Below the pieces are notes generated by a model. That model was not told the DNA's origin. It saw only the letters and a program-made list of their open reading frames with translations, and did not search any database. Shown in pieces: positions 10,671-19,342 of a stretch of 64,000 bases of DNA. Source of the stretch: Bacteroidota bacterium (GTDB lineage: Bacteria; Bacteroidota; Bacteroidia; NS11-12g; UBA9320). Made by a program: the position numbers and the translations under genes. The stretch spans positions 19,420-83,419 of the forward strand of contig WGNA01000012.1 of NCBI GenBank assembly GCA_016124755.1, read 5' to 3'. Within the stretch, counting starts at the first letter, position 1; each line of letters begins with the position of its first letter.

Positions 10671-11180
10671 CTATTTCAACCTTACTTTCAACTTCGCATC
10701 TTTTTTATTGAGCTCCCTTTCCGGATCGGAAAAGGAAAATCTCCGTTCGCGAAGTGCCGCTATCAACTTTGATTTTAAAATACCGTTGCCTTTGCCGTGA
10801 ATAAAAATGACGGCTTCTTTCTTTTGGTTTATAGCACCTCTCAAATGATATTCAAAAAAAGCAAGCTGGGCCTCAATATCGGTTCGGTTGCGTTTGAAAT
10901 TACCCGGAATATTTTCGGTGTGCAGATCTATTTCTTCAACTTTAGTCTTATTTTTTCGGGAAGTTGTTTTGGTTTCCGACTCTTTGTTAAAACCGTTGGA
11001 AACTTTAATCACCAATTCGTTTTGCACCTCATACATTTCAGTGATGTGAAGTGGAATTTCCATGTCGGCTTCTTCCACCAAGACCAGATACCGGTCGTTT
11101 TCCAGAACGTGAATTACAGTTCCGTATCCGCTCCAGTTCAGCAGTCCAACCTGATCTCCTTTTTTGAATTTCAATTTCAT
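10671..11180 (-). CDS. DUF2027-like / Smr domain protein
   Basis: A 169-residue cytoplasmic protein. I chose the internal start MKLKFKKGDQVG rather than an upstream start that adds a Phe-rich run (VFFFFGSSVCF) atypical of the family. The N-terminal ~65 residues form a small beta domain (GDQVGLLNWSGYGTVIHVLE), as in the DUF2027 part of Bacteroidota MutS2-like proteins. The C-terminal half is an Smr domain: EIDLHTENIPG (the LDLH-type motif), then VIFIHGKGNGILK (HGxGxG). Smr domains act as nucleases on branched DNA or on mRNA; the substrate here is unknown. Unlike MutS2 there is no ATPase part, so this is a stand-alone protein. Confidence 0.8.
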   Translation of the reverse strand: MKLKFKKGDQVGLLNWSGYGTVIHVLENDRYLVLVEEADMEIPLHITEMYEVQNELVIKVSNGFNKESETKTTSRKNKTKVEEIDLHTENIPGNFKRNRTDIEAQLAFFEYHLRGAINQKKEAVIFIHGKGNGILKSKLIAALRERRFSFSDPERELNKKDAKLKVRLK

Positions 11181-11343
11181 TAAAAAGCACACCGAAGATC
11201 CGAAAAAGAAAAAAACCGAAGCCAATCAAATTGTTGGCAATTTGCCATAACCTTCAACCTCGAGTCCTCATCGGCAGGTGGGCAAGCTTCACCACAGAAA
11301 ATTGGTTTTGCCAAAAAAATATTCGTAATAAGAATAAAAGTAC

Positions 11344-11725
11344 TTGCTTCTTCTTTCCAATTTATCAATTGTACAGATTTGTTTCTGGATGTTTTACAAT
11401 CACTTTTCTTCTTACTTTTTTCTTGATAAAAAAGTAAGCAAAAAATCAAGTCGGAAATAAAGCTGCCCAAACGCCCTTTCCCATTTCTTGAAAATCTAGT
11501 GAAAGAGATGACAAGCACTTTCCCTGATTTTCTACGAAATGGGAAATTCCCTCCGGGTCTATCCCGCCTTTCCGACTGCCCGCCCACGCGTTCCTACTCA
11601 TACATTTTTCTCCGCTTCGCCAGATGTACTATCATCGTACCTGAAGCCAAAATTGGTATAAGAAAGCGGTGAAGCAAATATTTTTCAGTGAACCAAATAG
11701 ATGGTGTAATTATGCGGAGAAGCTT
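11344..11725 (-). mobile_element. MITE-like structured repeat, copy 1 (diverged)
   Basis: Most diverged copy of the family, and it fills the gap between two minus-strand genes. The conserved terminus is on the right in + orientation (GTGTAATTATGCGGAGAAGC). The other terminus is degenerate (TTGCTTCTTCTTTCCAATTT). The core holds the T-rich palindrome ACTTTTTTcttgatAAAAAAGT and GTCGGAAA / TTTCCGAC arms. It also holds a 64-bp hairpin at 11480-11543, closed by CCCATTTC / GAAATGGG. The other copies have TCATTTG / CAAATGA there, so both sides of the stem changed together. No convincing coding frame is present. The 160 bases between this element and the Smr gene contain nothing I can name. Confidence 0.75.
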
Positions 11726-11745
11726 TTTTAAAAAAATATTGGTTA

Positions 11746-12714
11746 TTACCAGCCCAAAATTTTGGCAAAAATCAAAGGCGCCACAATCGTTGCGTCTGAT
11801 TCAATAATGAATTTTGGCGTATTGATATCGAGTTTTCCCCAGGTGATTTTCTCGTTGGGAACTGCTCCTGAATACGAACCGTAACTGGTGGTGGAATCGG
11901 ATATCTGACAGAAATAACTCCAGAAAGGAACATCGGTCCATTCGAGATCCTGATACATCATCGGAACTACGCAAATCGGGAAGTCTCCGGCAATTCCTCC
12001 ACCGATCTGGAAGAAACCCACTCCTTTTCCGGAACTGTTAGCACGGTACCATTCACTCAGGGTAATCATGTATTCGATCCCGGATTTCATCGTGGAAGTT
12101 TTCAATTCCCCTTTAATGCAATAGCTGGCGAAAATGTTTCCCATGGTAGAATCTTCCCAACCCGGAACAATGATCGGCAGATTTTTCTCGGCAGCCGCGA
12201 GCATCCAGCTGTCTTTCGGATCGATTTCGTAATACTCTTCGAGATCGCCGCTCAACAGCATTTTGTACATGTATTCGTGCGGAAAATATCGTTCGCCGCT
12301 ATCATCAGCCGCCTTCCACTGTTTGTAAATCTTTGACTGAATTCTTCGGAACGCTTCCTCTTCCGGAATACAGGTATCGGTAACCCGGTTCAATCCCTGC
12401 TCCAACAAATCCCATTCTTCCTGCGGAGTGAGATCGCGGTAGTTCGGCACCCGGCGATAATGCGTGTGTGCAACCAGATTCATGATGTCTTCCTCGAGGT
12501 TTGCTCCGGTACAGGAAATAATATCAACCTTATCCTGACGAATCATTTCCGCCAGAATTTTTCCCATCTCTGCGGTACTCATGGCGCCGGCAAGGGTGAT
12601 CATCATTTTTCCGTTGTCGGCTAAATGGGCTTTGTACCCTTCGGCCGCATCAACCAATGCCGCAGCGTTGAAGTGAAGAAAGTATTTATCAATAAAGTTG
12701 GATATCGCTGTCAT
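11746..12714 (-). CDS. Deoxyhypusine synthase-like protein (probable polyamine enzyme)
   Basis: A 322-residue protein of the deoxyhypusine synthase fold. Bacteria lack eIF5A, so such proteins are thought to transfer an aminobutyl group from spermidine to a small amine, as in homospermidine synthesis. Visible motifs are ITLAGAMSTAEMG, DIISCTGANLEEDIMN (NAD binding region), and SGAVPNEKITWGKLD. The last matches the eukaryotic SGARPDEAVSWGK motif and keeps the catalytic lysine (K294 from the chosen start). I chose MTAISNFID as the start because 17 extra upstream residues look untranslated. It lies downstream of arginine decarboxylase on the same strand, separated by a 260-base gap that holds a large palindrome. 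The true product is unproven. Confidence 0.88.
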   Translation of the reverse strand: MTAISNFIDKYFLHFNAAALVDAAEGYKAHLADNGKMMITLAGAMSTAEMGKILAEMIRQDKVDIISCTGANLEEDIMNLVAHTHYRRVPNYRDLTPQEEWDLLEQGLNRVTDTCIPEEEAFRRIQSKIYKQWKAADDSGERYFPHEYMYKMLLSGDLEEYYEIDPKDSWMLAAAEKNLPIIVPGWEDSTMGNIFASYCIKGELKTSTMKSGIEYMITLSEWYRANSSGKGVGFFQIGGGIAGDFPICVVPMMYQDLEWTDVPFWSYFCQISDSTTSYGSYSGAVPNEKITWGKLDINTPKFIIESDATIVAPLIFAKILGW

Positions 12715-12815
12715 ATCAAATGTTTTAGTTGGGTGGACAAAATTAAACCATCCTTGTGATGGCAAAAACTGAATTAAAGTATCAAATTTTTTAGGTACTC
12801 TTTAAAAGTAATTTC

Positions 12816-12964
12816 AAAAATAGCCGTCAGACCGTGCCCGACGGCAGGCGGGGTTAGTGACAAGGCAAATTCGTTTCGAGAATGAGATTATACTGCAGTA
12901 TCTGACTTCGGAGAAACGAATTTAACGCAGTCAATAACCCTGCTGTTTGTTAAACGGCATTTTT
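12816..12964. repeat. Large imperfect palindrome between speA and the DHS-like gene
   Basis: The two halves pair in nested blocks. The outer block is AAAAATaGCCGT (12816-12827) with ACGGCATTTTT (12954-12964). The middle block is GCAGG..GGTTAgTGAC with GTCAaTAACCcTGC. The inner block is a perfect 11-bp arm AAATTCGTTTC (12867-12877) with GAAACGAATTT (12913-12923). The centre is the perfect palindrome ATACTGCAGTAT (12890-12901). It begins 10 bases after the speA stop codon. It could be a small palindromic mobile element, or an intercistronic RNA structure controlling processing or read-through into the DHS-like gene. It is unrelated in sequence to the five-copy element. Confidence 0.7.
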
Positions 12965-12974
12965 GAGATTGCTT

Positions 12975-14369
12975 TTAGTAGCCAAGGATTTTTAACATAC
13001 TTTTATGGCTCTGCTCTTTGCTGAAAATCCGGGTGAAAATTTCCCCATTCTCATCGCGGTCGATGATGATGTGTTTCGGTGCGGGAATTAAACAATGCTG
13101 AATTCCACCAAATCCGCTTAGGGATTCCTGATACGCTCCGGTGTTGAAAAAGCCGATGTACAGCACTTCATCTTTATCGAACTGCGGAATATAAATCGCG
13201 TTCACGTGCTGCTCCGAGTTGTAATAGTCGTCGCTGTCGCAGGTGAGTCCGCCCAGCAGAACACGCTCATATCGGCGATCCCAGTGATTTACCGGCAACA
13301 TCACAAACCGCTGACTGATTGCCCAGGCATCGGGTAGAGTTGTCATAAAACTTCCGTCGATCATATTCCATTTCTCCCGGTCATTCTGTTGTTTCTGGTT
13401 GATCACACTGTAAATGGTTGCGCCGCTTTCCCCTACTGTAAAAGATCCGAACTCCGTGAAAATATCCGGTTCTTTCACCTTGTATTCATTACAAACCCAT
13501 TTAATCTGGGCGATAATTTCTTCGGCCATATAGGCATAATCGTAATCGAAAGTGAGCGAACGTTTGATCGGGAATCCGCCGCCGATGTTGAGCGATGTGA
13601 GTTCGGGGCACTCCTTTTTTAATTCGCAATAAACGCGAAGACATTTGTGCAATTCATTCCAGTAATACGCTGTATCGGTGATGCCGGTATTAATGAAAAA
13701 GTGCAGCATCTTAAGCTTTGCATGTTTTTCCTTGGCAACCGTATCGCGGTAAAAAGGAAGAATATCGCGGTAGCCGATGCCCAGCCGGCTGGTGTAAAAT
13801 TCGTGTTTAGGTTCTTCCTCCGATGCGATCCGGATGCCGATATTGAAATCGCCGTTGATCTTCGGAGCCAGTTTTCCCAGTTCTTCCACATTATCAATAA
13901 TGGCGTGAACCTTTGAGAATCCGTCGTTGATGAGCGTTGCGATCCGCTCAATGTATCCGGTGGTTTTATAGCCGTTGCAAACAATAAACTGATTTTTCTT
14001 AATGAGTCCGTCGTCGAAAAGGGAAGAAACAATTTCCAGATCGAAGGCCGATGATGTCTCAATGTGAATTTCGTTTTTCAGCGCCTCTTCCAATACAAAA
14101 CGGAAGTGTGAACTCTTCGTGCAGTAGCAGTAATTGTATTTGCCCTGATAATCCACCTTCGCCATCGCCACATTGAACCACGTCTTTGCACGCCGGATGT
14201 TTTCGGAAATCTTGGGCAAATAGGTAAATTTTAACGGAGTGCCATATTGCTTGATGATGTCCATGAGATAGATACCATGGAAACTCAGGCAGAAGTCCTC
14301 ATCTACTTCAAACTCTTCTTGTGGGAAATCGAAGGTCTGTTCAACGAGGTCGATGTACTTATCTTTCAT
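12975..14369 (-). CDS. speA: Biosynthetic arginine decarboxylase (PLP fold-III)
   Basis: A 464-residue pyridoxal-phosphate enzyme expected to convert arginine to agmatine, the first step of polyamine synthesis. The PLP lysine is K85 in YNYCYCTKSSH. The phosphate-binding glycines are in LNIGGGFPIKRS. EFGSFTVGESG corresponds to the E-x-G region, and GLTCDSDDY carries the catalytic cysteine of the second active-site half. It is shorter than the E. coli enzyme, as is usual in Bacteroidota. Some relatives decarboxylate other diamino acids, so specificity is inferred. The leader has TTG-N21-TAGTTTG, a promoter with one base missing from the -7 box. A DHS-like gene follows, consistent with one polyamine pathway. 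Confidence 0.88.
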   Translation of the reverse strand: MKDKYIDLVEQTFDFPQEEFEVDEDFCLSFHGIYLMDIIKQYGTPLKFTYLPKISENIRRAKTWFNVAMAKVDYQGKYNYCYCTKSSHFRFVLEEALKNEIHIETSSAFDLEIVSSLFDDGLIKKNQFIVCNGYKTTGYIERIATLINDGFSKVHAIIDNVEELGKLAPKINGDFNIGIRIASEEEPKHEFYTSRLGIGYRDILPFYRDTVAKEKHAKLKMLHFFINTGITDTAYYWNELHKCLRVYCELKKECPELTSLNIGGGFPIKRSLTFDYDYAYMAEEIIAQIKWVCNEYKVKEPDIFTEFGSFTVGESGATIYSVINQKQQNDREKWNMIDGSFMTTLPDAWAISQRFVMLPVNHWDRRYERVLLGGLTCDSDDYYNSEQHVNAIYIPQFDKDEVLYIGFFNTGAYQESLSGFGGIQHCLIPAPKHIIIDRDENGEIFTRIFSKEQSHKSMLKILGY

Positions 14370-14500
14370 TTTAACTAATCAGAATTCTTAACAAACGGTC
14401 ACAAACTACGCTGATAATCACAATCAGAGCAACTTAAAAAACAAATCCGCGATATTTCGGGTTTGCTTAATACCGGTATTCCAAAATCAATTCTGAAAAT

Positions 14501-14530
14501 TTTGAAACTACCTCCGACCCATTATTTTTG
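14501..14530 (+). promoter_or_regulatory. Bacteroidota-type promoter for the TPR gene, near-leaderless
   Basis: TTTG (14501-14504), an 18-base spacer, then TATTTTTG (14523-14530) match the Bacteroidota consensus TTTG / TAnnTTTG. The ATG is only 5 bases after the -7 box, so the transcript probably starts at or next to the start codon and has no room for a ribosome binding site. Confidence 0.65.
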
Positions 14531-14535
14531 AATAT

Positions 14536-15186
14536 ATGATATCAAAAGAAGCCATTCAGGAAAAATTCAGAGAACGGGATTATCAATTTTGTCTGAACCA
14601 CCTGCCCGACGGCACAACCGATTCGGATCTTCTCCGGATCAAGGCACTTTGTTATCAAAAATCGGAACGCTGGGAAGACGCTCTCGATGTCTGGAACGCA
14701 TTGATTTTGCGAAATGATCAGATCTCCGAATTCTTTATGGAAAGAGGAGTCTGCAAATTTCATCTCGGTTTTAAATCGACATTGGAAGACTTTGATGAAG
14801 CGGTAAATCTCGAACCGGATAATCCGTACCGACTTGCCTGCCGGGGTTTTATTAAAGATAAACTCGGGAATACTGTAGGTGCCATTGAAGATTATAAACT
14901 GTCGCTTGAACTGGAACCCGACAACGAAGTAACGCTGAATAATCTGGGTTTGTTAGAAGAAAAACTCGGCTATGCGGGTTTGGCAAAAGACCGATACAAA
15001 CAAGCGGATACACTCGCTGCGATTTCGAAAGAACTCAATATCTCGTTTACCGAAGAAGATCAAATTACACAGGAACCGGAAAAACCAACTTCGATCTGGA
15101 AAGAACTCCGCCGTATGTTTTCCTCCCGAACCGAATTTGTAAAATTTTTACGCGAAGCCCGGGATCTGTTTTTTAAGAAGGCGTGA
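14536..15186 (+). CDS. Tetratricopeptide-repeat protein
   Basis: A 216-residue cytoplasmic protein of stacked helix pairs. TPR signatures are visible from about residue 30 to 135, for example ALCYQKSERWEDALDVWNAL, ACRGFIKDKLGNTVGAIEDY and NLGLLEEKLGYAGLAKDRYK. There is no signal peptide or membrane segment. The C-terminus is charged and helical (SSRTEFVKFLREARDLFFKK). TPR proteins are scaffolds for protein-protein contact; the partner is not evident from its neighbours. It has its own near-leaderless promoter and is divergent from speA. Confidence 0.82.
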   Translation: MISKEAIQEKFRERDYQFCLNHLPDGTTDSDLLRIKALCYQKSERWEDALDVWNALILRNDQISEFFMERGVCKFHLGFKSTLEDFDEAVNLEPDNPYRLACRGFIKDKLGNTVGAIEDYKLSLELEPDNEVTLNNLGLLEEKLGYAGLAKDRYKQADTLAAISKELNISFTEEDQITQEPEKPTSIWKELRRMFSSRTEFVKFLREARDLFFKKA

Positions 15187-15404
15187 ATTTGAAATTGCCA
15201 TCAAAGCCGGGAGGGGTTGAAGGAAGGTGACTAAGGTGAAAGTTTTAAAAATAAAAGTTTCTTAATGTAGGTCCGTAGTATCTGATTTCGCTGTACTCTA
15301 AGCGGACACTGGATTATAAAATTCAATTCAGATTTTGCATTTGAGTTATCGTTCATAACTTCGGAAATTCAAGAAATTAAAAATCCATTCGCATATTTGC
15401 TGAA

Positions 15405-15845
15405 GTGCATTTAGATAGGTACGTATTAAAGTCTGGTGAACAACTCGAAGTTTTTGAGTTCATAAGTGTTGGCCCCAAAGGAAGGATAACGAAAATGATT
15501 CAATACTCACCAACGAACTATAAAGATTTGTATAACCTTGGTTTTGGTGATAAAAACCCTGAAACCGGGGAAGTTGATGATTTGTCAATTTCAAATAATG
15601 GAGACAGTGATAAAGTTCTGGCAACAGTAGTTGCAACGGTTTTTGCGTTTACTGATAAACATCCAGAAGCAATGGTATATGCTGCAGGAAGTACTAAATC
15701 TAGAACAAGACTTTATAGAATGGGAATTTCAAAGTATTTAGACTATATCAAGTTGGATTTTGAAATTTTTGGTGAAACTGAAGACGGTTGGGAAGAATTT
15801 GAACCTGACAATGAATATTCCGGTTTCTTAATCAGAAAAAAATAG
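15405..15845 (+). CDS. DUF6934-like protein, first gene of a small two-gene module
   Basis: A 146-residue soluble protein, which I recognise as DUF6934-like from memory of the family. The conserved features are EFISVGPKGRITKMIQY, YNLGFGDKNPETGEVDDLSI, NNGDSDKVLATVVATVFAF and YAAGSTKSRTRLYRMGISKY. The start is GTG, the only start that gives the usual N-terminal length. Function unknown. The Gly-Ser-Thr-Lys-Ser-Arg-Thr-Arg stretch is strongly basic and could contact nucleic acid or phosphate, but that is inference. A 51-residue ORF follows after 6 bases, an arrangement resembling toxin-antitoxin or effector-partner pairs. The module stands alone between unrelated genes. Confidence 0.75.
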   Translation: MHLDRYVLKSGEQLEVFEFISVGPKGRITKMIQYSPTNYKDLYNLGFGDKNPETGEVDDLSISNNGDSDKVLATVVATVFAFTDKHPEAMVYAAGSTKSRTRLYRMGISKYLDYIKLDFEIFGETEDGWEEFEPDNEYSGFLIRKK

Positions 15846-15851
15846 ATCGTT

Positions 15852-16007
15852 ATGAATATCAATGATTTGAAAAAGAAAAAGCCTATTGTTACTATTGACA
15901 AAAGCCTTGACTTTTTCAACGACAAAATCTTATTTCCTGAAAAATTGGATAAAGCAAATGAAATGTTGAAAAGGCATGGACTTCCATTATCGAAAAAATC
16001 ACTTTAG
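15852..16007 (+). CDS. Small basic protein, partner of the DUF6934-like gene
   Basis: A 51-residue ORF beginning MNINDLKKKKPIVTID and ending KRHGLPLSKKSL, in tight linkage (6 bases) with the preceding gene. It is rich in lysine and predicted helical in its second half (LDKANEMLKRHG). No domain is recognised. Genuine coding is supported by the close spacing, the clean ATG start and my recollection that DUF6934-type genes are often followed by a short ORF. About 200 bases of A/T-rich DNA with no gene I can support follow. Confidence 0.6.
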   Translation: MNINDLKKKKPIVTIDKSLDFFNDKILFPEKLDKANEMLKRHGLPLSKKSL

Positions 16008-16149
16008 CTGTTTAGCAGTTATATTTTTATTAGTTCAATTGTTCAGAATGCTTAGAGGGTTCATTCCTTTTAATCAACATCGAAAGAAAATATTGGATTC
16101 GGATGATATAATTCAACCCAACATTTAGGATAAATAGAATTTTTTAAAT

Positions 16150-16170
16150 GGGCTGGGTATACCACAGCCC
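16150..16170 (-). terminator. Hairpin downstream of the vWA gene
   Basis: GGGCTG / CAGCCC arms enclose a GGTATACC palindrome. It lies about 40 bases beyond the vWA gene stop. On the minus strand it is followed only by a weak T-rich stretch, so it is a modest terminator candidate. Confidence 0.35.
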
Positions 16171-16207
16171 CGCAATCGTTAAATCCAACCTTTTCCAAAC
16201 ATCACCT

Positions 16208-17596
16208 CTAAATCCTCCCTCCAAATTCCGGTACAAAACGACCGCCGGATATTTTATATGTAACACTTCCTATTTTAATTTTTTGACCTTCGGAAAGTTT
16301 AAATAGCTCCGTAATATCATCGGTCATTGTGTGCACCGAACCATGACTTGAATACGCCAGATCCAGATACTGTGTATTAATGGATCCATAATTTCCGCAC
16401 ACAATTACATGAACAGGTTTATTCAATTTTTTAATCATCTGGTAATCCCGCATATTGGAAAAATTGTCGGCAATAAGAATTATCTCTTTTGCATCCGGAT
16501 TAAAGCGCACTCCTTCTAAAATTGCTTCAACATCGTTTTCCGGAGAATCTCCCCCGCCTCCTTTCGACATCGCTTTTTGCATGAACTGATAAACCTCGTT
16601 AAAATCCTGACTTTCGATTCGGTAAATACCACCCGTTTTCCCCATAATTTTTGAAACATCCGGTTTGAAATCTCCGTCCTGAAAAAACACGAAATCATCA
16701 ACCCGGGCGATGTTTTGTTTTAACGCAATCCATTGAACCAACTGCACTAAATACGGCGACATACTTCCGGTTACGTCCACAACAATTTGCATGTCCTTCC
16801 AATCTGTGTTGCGATTTAATGCAGCCAATACCGAAGTATCCGGTTGGTATTTCATAATTGCAGCAGCATCCGAATTCAGAACCAGTTTTTTAATGGGCAC
16901 AAACCGGATTCTTTCAGCGGTGTCGTAAACCCGAACCAGATCTCTATTCCAGAAACCCGGATTGTCGTAACGTATTCCCATTTCTCTTTTCTTCCGGGAT
17001 TTGGGTGCGTAATATTTATCGATGCAGGTCCTTCGCATTAAATTTACCGTGTCGATGGCATCTTCAATATGAAAAACAGAAGTGAATGATAAGATTTCCG
17101 CTGCGCGCGATTCAAACGAAATGGGATTGTAATACACAACGAAGCCATGGAAATACGACTCACAAGTTCCCTGAGTTGCACATCCTGTTTGACAAATCAC
17201 CCTCCAGTTGATCGCCGAATTATTAAATAACTCCGGAGCAACCTTATATAAGTTTCGGAATCGTTGCTTGTTTAATTCAGGTTGATCGAACGACCGGCTC
17301 GCCCGATAATCTGTGTAAACCAAATCCACCTGAACAATGGTTTTATCCTTAAAAGCCCTGCAAACTCCCGGATTTAACAAAGAGTCTTTTGCGAAATGCG
17401 TCCGCACCAAATACGCGCTCATGTAATCGAGTTGCGTAAATTTCTCAACCACTTCCGGTTTAAGTTTAGACAAAGATTCAGGTTTGAATAACTGCGCTTT
17501 TAATTCAACGGCATTGAGCGTAATTAATAAACCTACCATCAACTTTAAAAGCAGTCCTGTTAATTCAACTTTCTGTGTTCGGTTACTCTTGTTCAT
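16208..17596 (-). CDS. Secreted or periplasmic von Willebrand factor A-like protein
   Basis: A 462-residue protein with an N-terminal signal (LLLKLMVGLLITLNAVELKA, probable cleavage before QLF). The C-terminal half is a vWA-like domain with the metal-site motif DVTGSMS at residues 274-280 preceded by MQIVV. Later strands are DDFVFFQDGDF, AKEIILIADNFSNM and KPVHVIVCG. The N-terminal half has several cysteines (CRAF, CQTGCATQGTC, CIDKYY) that could form disulphides. vWA domains bind protein ligands through a divalent metal. No T9SS tail is present, so it is probably periplasmic or attached to the inner face of the outer membrane. Role unknown. Confidence 0.75.
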   Translation of the reverse strand: MNKSNRTQKVELTGLLLKLMVGLLITLNAVELKAQLFKPESLSKLKPEVVEKFTQLDYMSAYLVRTHFAKDSLLNPGVCRAFKDKTIVQVDLVYTDYRASRSFDQPELNKQRFRNLYKVAPELFNNSAINWRVICQTGCATQGTCESYFHGFVVYYNPISFESRAAEILSFTSVFHIEDAIDTVNLMRRTCIDKYYAPKSRKKREMGIRYDNPGFWNRDLVRVYDTAERIRFVPIKKLVLNSDAAAIMKYQPDTSVLAALNRNTDWKDMQIVVDVTGSMSPYLVQLVQWIALKQNIARVDDFVFFQDGDFKPDVSKIMGKTGGIYRIESQDFNEVYQFMQKAMSKGGGGDSPENDVEAILEGVRFNPDAKEIILIADNFSNMRDYQMIKKLNKPVHVIVCGNYGSINTQYLDLAYSSHGSVHTMTDDITELFKLSEGQKIKIGSVTYKISGGRFVPEFGGRI

Positions 17597-17801
17597 CTTT
17601 TCTGTTGTTTACTGGTTTATATCGAAATGACGAAGAGGTAACCATTCTTGTTGGATTTTTTTCAATTTATTCTTCTTATCCTTATTATCTCACGGATTTA
17701 AGTCATTCGACCAAATCGGGATTTAAGTCATCCCACACCATCTTCTCCCCTTTTCTGCCAAACATTATTCACTAATTTCGGAGCTCGAAAAATCACGAAA
17801 G

Positions 17802-19112
17802 ATGAAATATCCTGTAATAGACAAAGACCTCTTCATACACAACCGAAAGCGTTTCACTGCCGAGATGAAACCCGGCAGTATTGCCATCTTCCACAGCAAT
17901 TACCAATACTCGTGGAATGGCGACGCTTTTCACAAATTCAAACAGAACTCCGACCTGTTCTTTTTGTGCGGCATTGATCAGGAAGATACGGTTCTGGTAA
18001 TGTTCCCGGATTGTCCGGTTCCTGCCTACCGCGAATGTCTTTTTCTGTTAGAAACGAATGAAACCATTGCCGTTTGGGAAGGTCACAAATACACAAAGGA
18101 AGAAGCAACCGAAGCTTCAGGAATAAAAAATGTTTTCTGGAACGAGAATTATCTCGAACGCCTTCGAAGCATCATCAATATGGCCGATAACATTTATCTG
18201 CCGTTAAACGAAAACGACCGGTATCCTTTTAAATCGCCGTACCGAAATCTCGATATGGCACATACAATCCGGGAGATGTTTCCGCTTCATCAGTACTATC
18301 GCGCCGGTAAAATTCTACAAAGACTTCGTTCGGTAAAACATCCCATCGAAGTGGATCTTACCCGACATGCCATTGCGATTTCAAAACTCGGATGGGAGCG
18401 CATTTTACGAAGCACGAAACCGGGAATTTTTGAATACGATATCGAAGCCGAACTCATTCACGAATTTATTTCGAACCGGGGAAACGGTTTTTCTTTCGAG
18501 CCCATTGTTGCCTCCGGGGCCAATGCCTGCGTTCTGCATTATATCGAAAACAAAGACCGCGTAAAAGACGGCGATCTTATCTTGGTCGACTGCGGTGTGG
18601 ATTACGCCAATTACGCGAGTGACATGACGCGTTGTCTTCCGGCTAATGGACGATTTTCTGCCCGTCAGAAAGACGTATATAATGCGGTGTTGCGCGTAAT
18701 GAAACAGGCTCGTGAACTCTTAAAACCGGGGACGATGCTGATGGAATATCACGACGTTGTCGGCAAAATGATGGAGAAGGAATTGGTGGATCTCGGACTC
18801 ATTACCATGCAGGACATCCGCGATCAGGATCCGAACTGGCCAGCGTTTAAAAAGTATTTCATGCACGGAACTTCGCACTTTTTGGGTATTGATGTTCACG
18901 ACAGCGGAATGCGCTACGAGCCAATGCAGGCCGGAAATCTTTTCACCTGCGAACCGGGAATTTATATTCAGGAAGAAGGCATCGGCGTGCGCATCGAAAA
19001 CAACATTCTCATTCAGGAAAACGGTTACATCGATTTAATGGATGAAATTAATATGCCGATTGAAGTAGAGGAAATTGAGGATATTATGAATGCTGCCAAG
19101 GCAACCGCATAA
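17802..19112 (+). CDS. pepP: Xaa-Pro aminopeptidase (aminopeptidase P, M24B)
   Basis: A 436-residue cytoplasmic dimetal peptidase that removes the N-terminal residue from peptides with proline in position two. The N-terminal creatinase-like domain spans residues 1-165. The pita-bread catalytic domain has all five expected metal ligands: D263 (LVDCG), D274 (ASDMTR), H358 (HGTSHFLG), E383 (TCEPGIY) and E398 (VRIEN). HDSG follows the metal histidine. Length and order fit PepP. A TAATTTCG box, a variant of the Bacteroidota -7 element, lies about 20 bases upstream of the ATG. It is divergent from the vWA gene. About 230 bases of A/T-rich DNA without any recognisable feature follow. Confidence 0.93.
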   Translation: MKYPVIDKDLFIHNRKRFTAEMKPGSIAIFHSNYQYSWNGDAFHKFKQNSDLFFLCGIDQEDTVLVMFPDCPVPAYRECLFLLETNETIAVWEGHKYTKEEATEASGIKNVFWNENYLERLRSIINMADNIYLPLNENDRYPFKSPYRNLDMAHTIREMFPLHQYYRAGKILQRLRSVKHPIEVDLTRHAIAISKLGWERILRSTKPGIFEYDIEAELIHEFISNRGNGFSFEPIVASGANACVLHYIENKDRVKDGDLILVDCGVDYANYASDMTRCLPANGRFSARQKDVYNAVLRVMKQARELLKPGTMLMEYHDVVGKMMEKELVDLGLITMQDIRDQDPNWPAFKKYFMHGTSHFLGIDVHDSGMRYEPMQAGNLFTCEPGIYIQEEGIGVRIENNILIQENGYIDLMDEINMPIEVEEIEDIMNAAKATA

Positions 19113-19342
19113 TATTCAACATTTTTACTTTACTGTTTTTTAAGCGCCATACTTAGGACTGTTTTTGCCAAGCGGTGTAATTTTTATTTTATTGATTCTT
19201 TATTCTAAGTATTTACACTATGTAAAAATGTGTCCTATCACAATTTGAGGTCTTGAAAATCACTTTAAAAAATTAACTTAGGCAATTGCATCTTAACTTT
19301 TGGTTTGACTGAAATAAATTACCAAAGTTTACGCCAAAATAA

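Noticed and set aside
15270..15310. A degenerate second copy of the speA palindrome (shared words like AGTATCTGA and TTCG)
   Set aside because: Only about 17 bases resemble it and the paired arms are not preserved; chance is a sufficient explanation.
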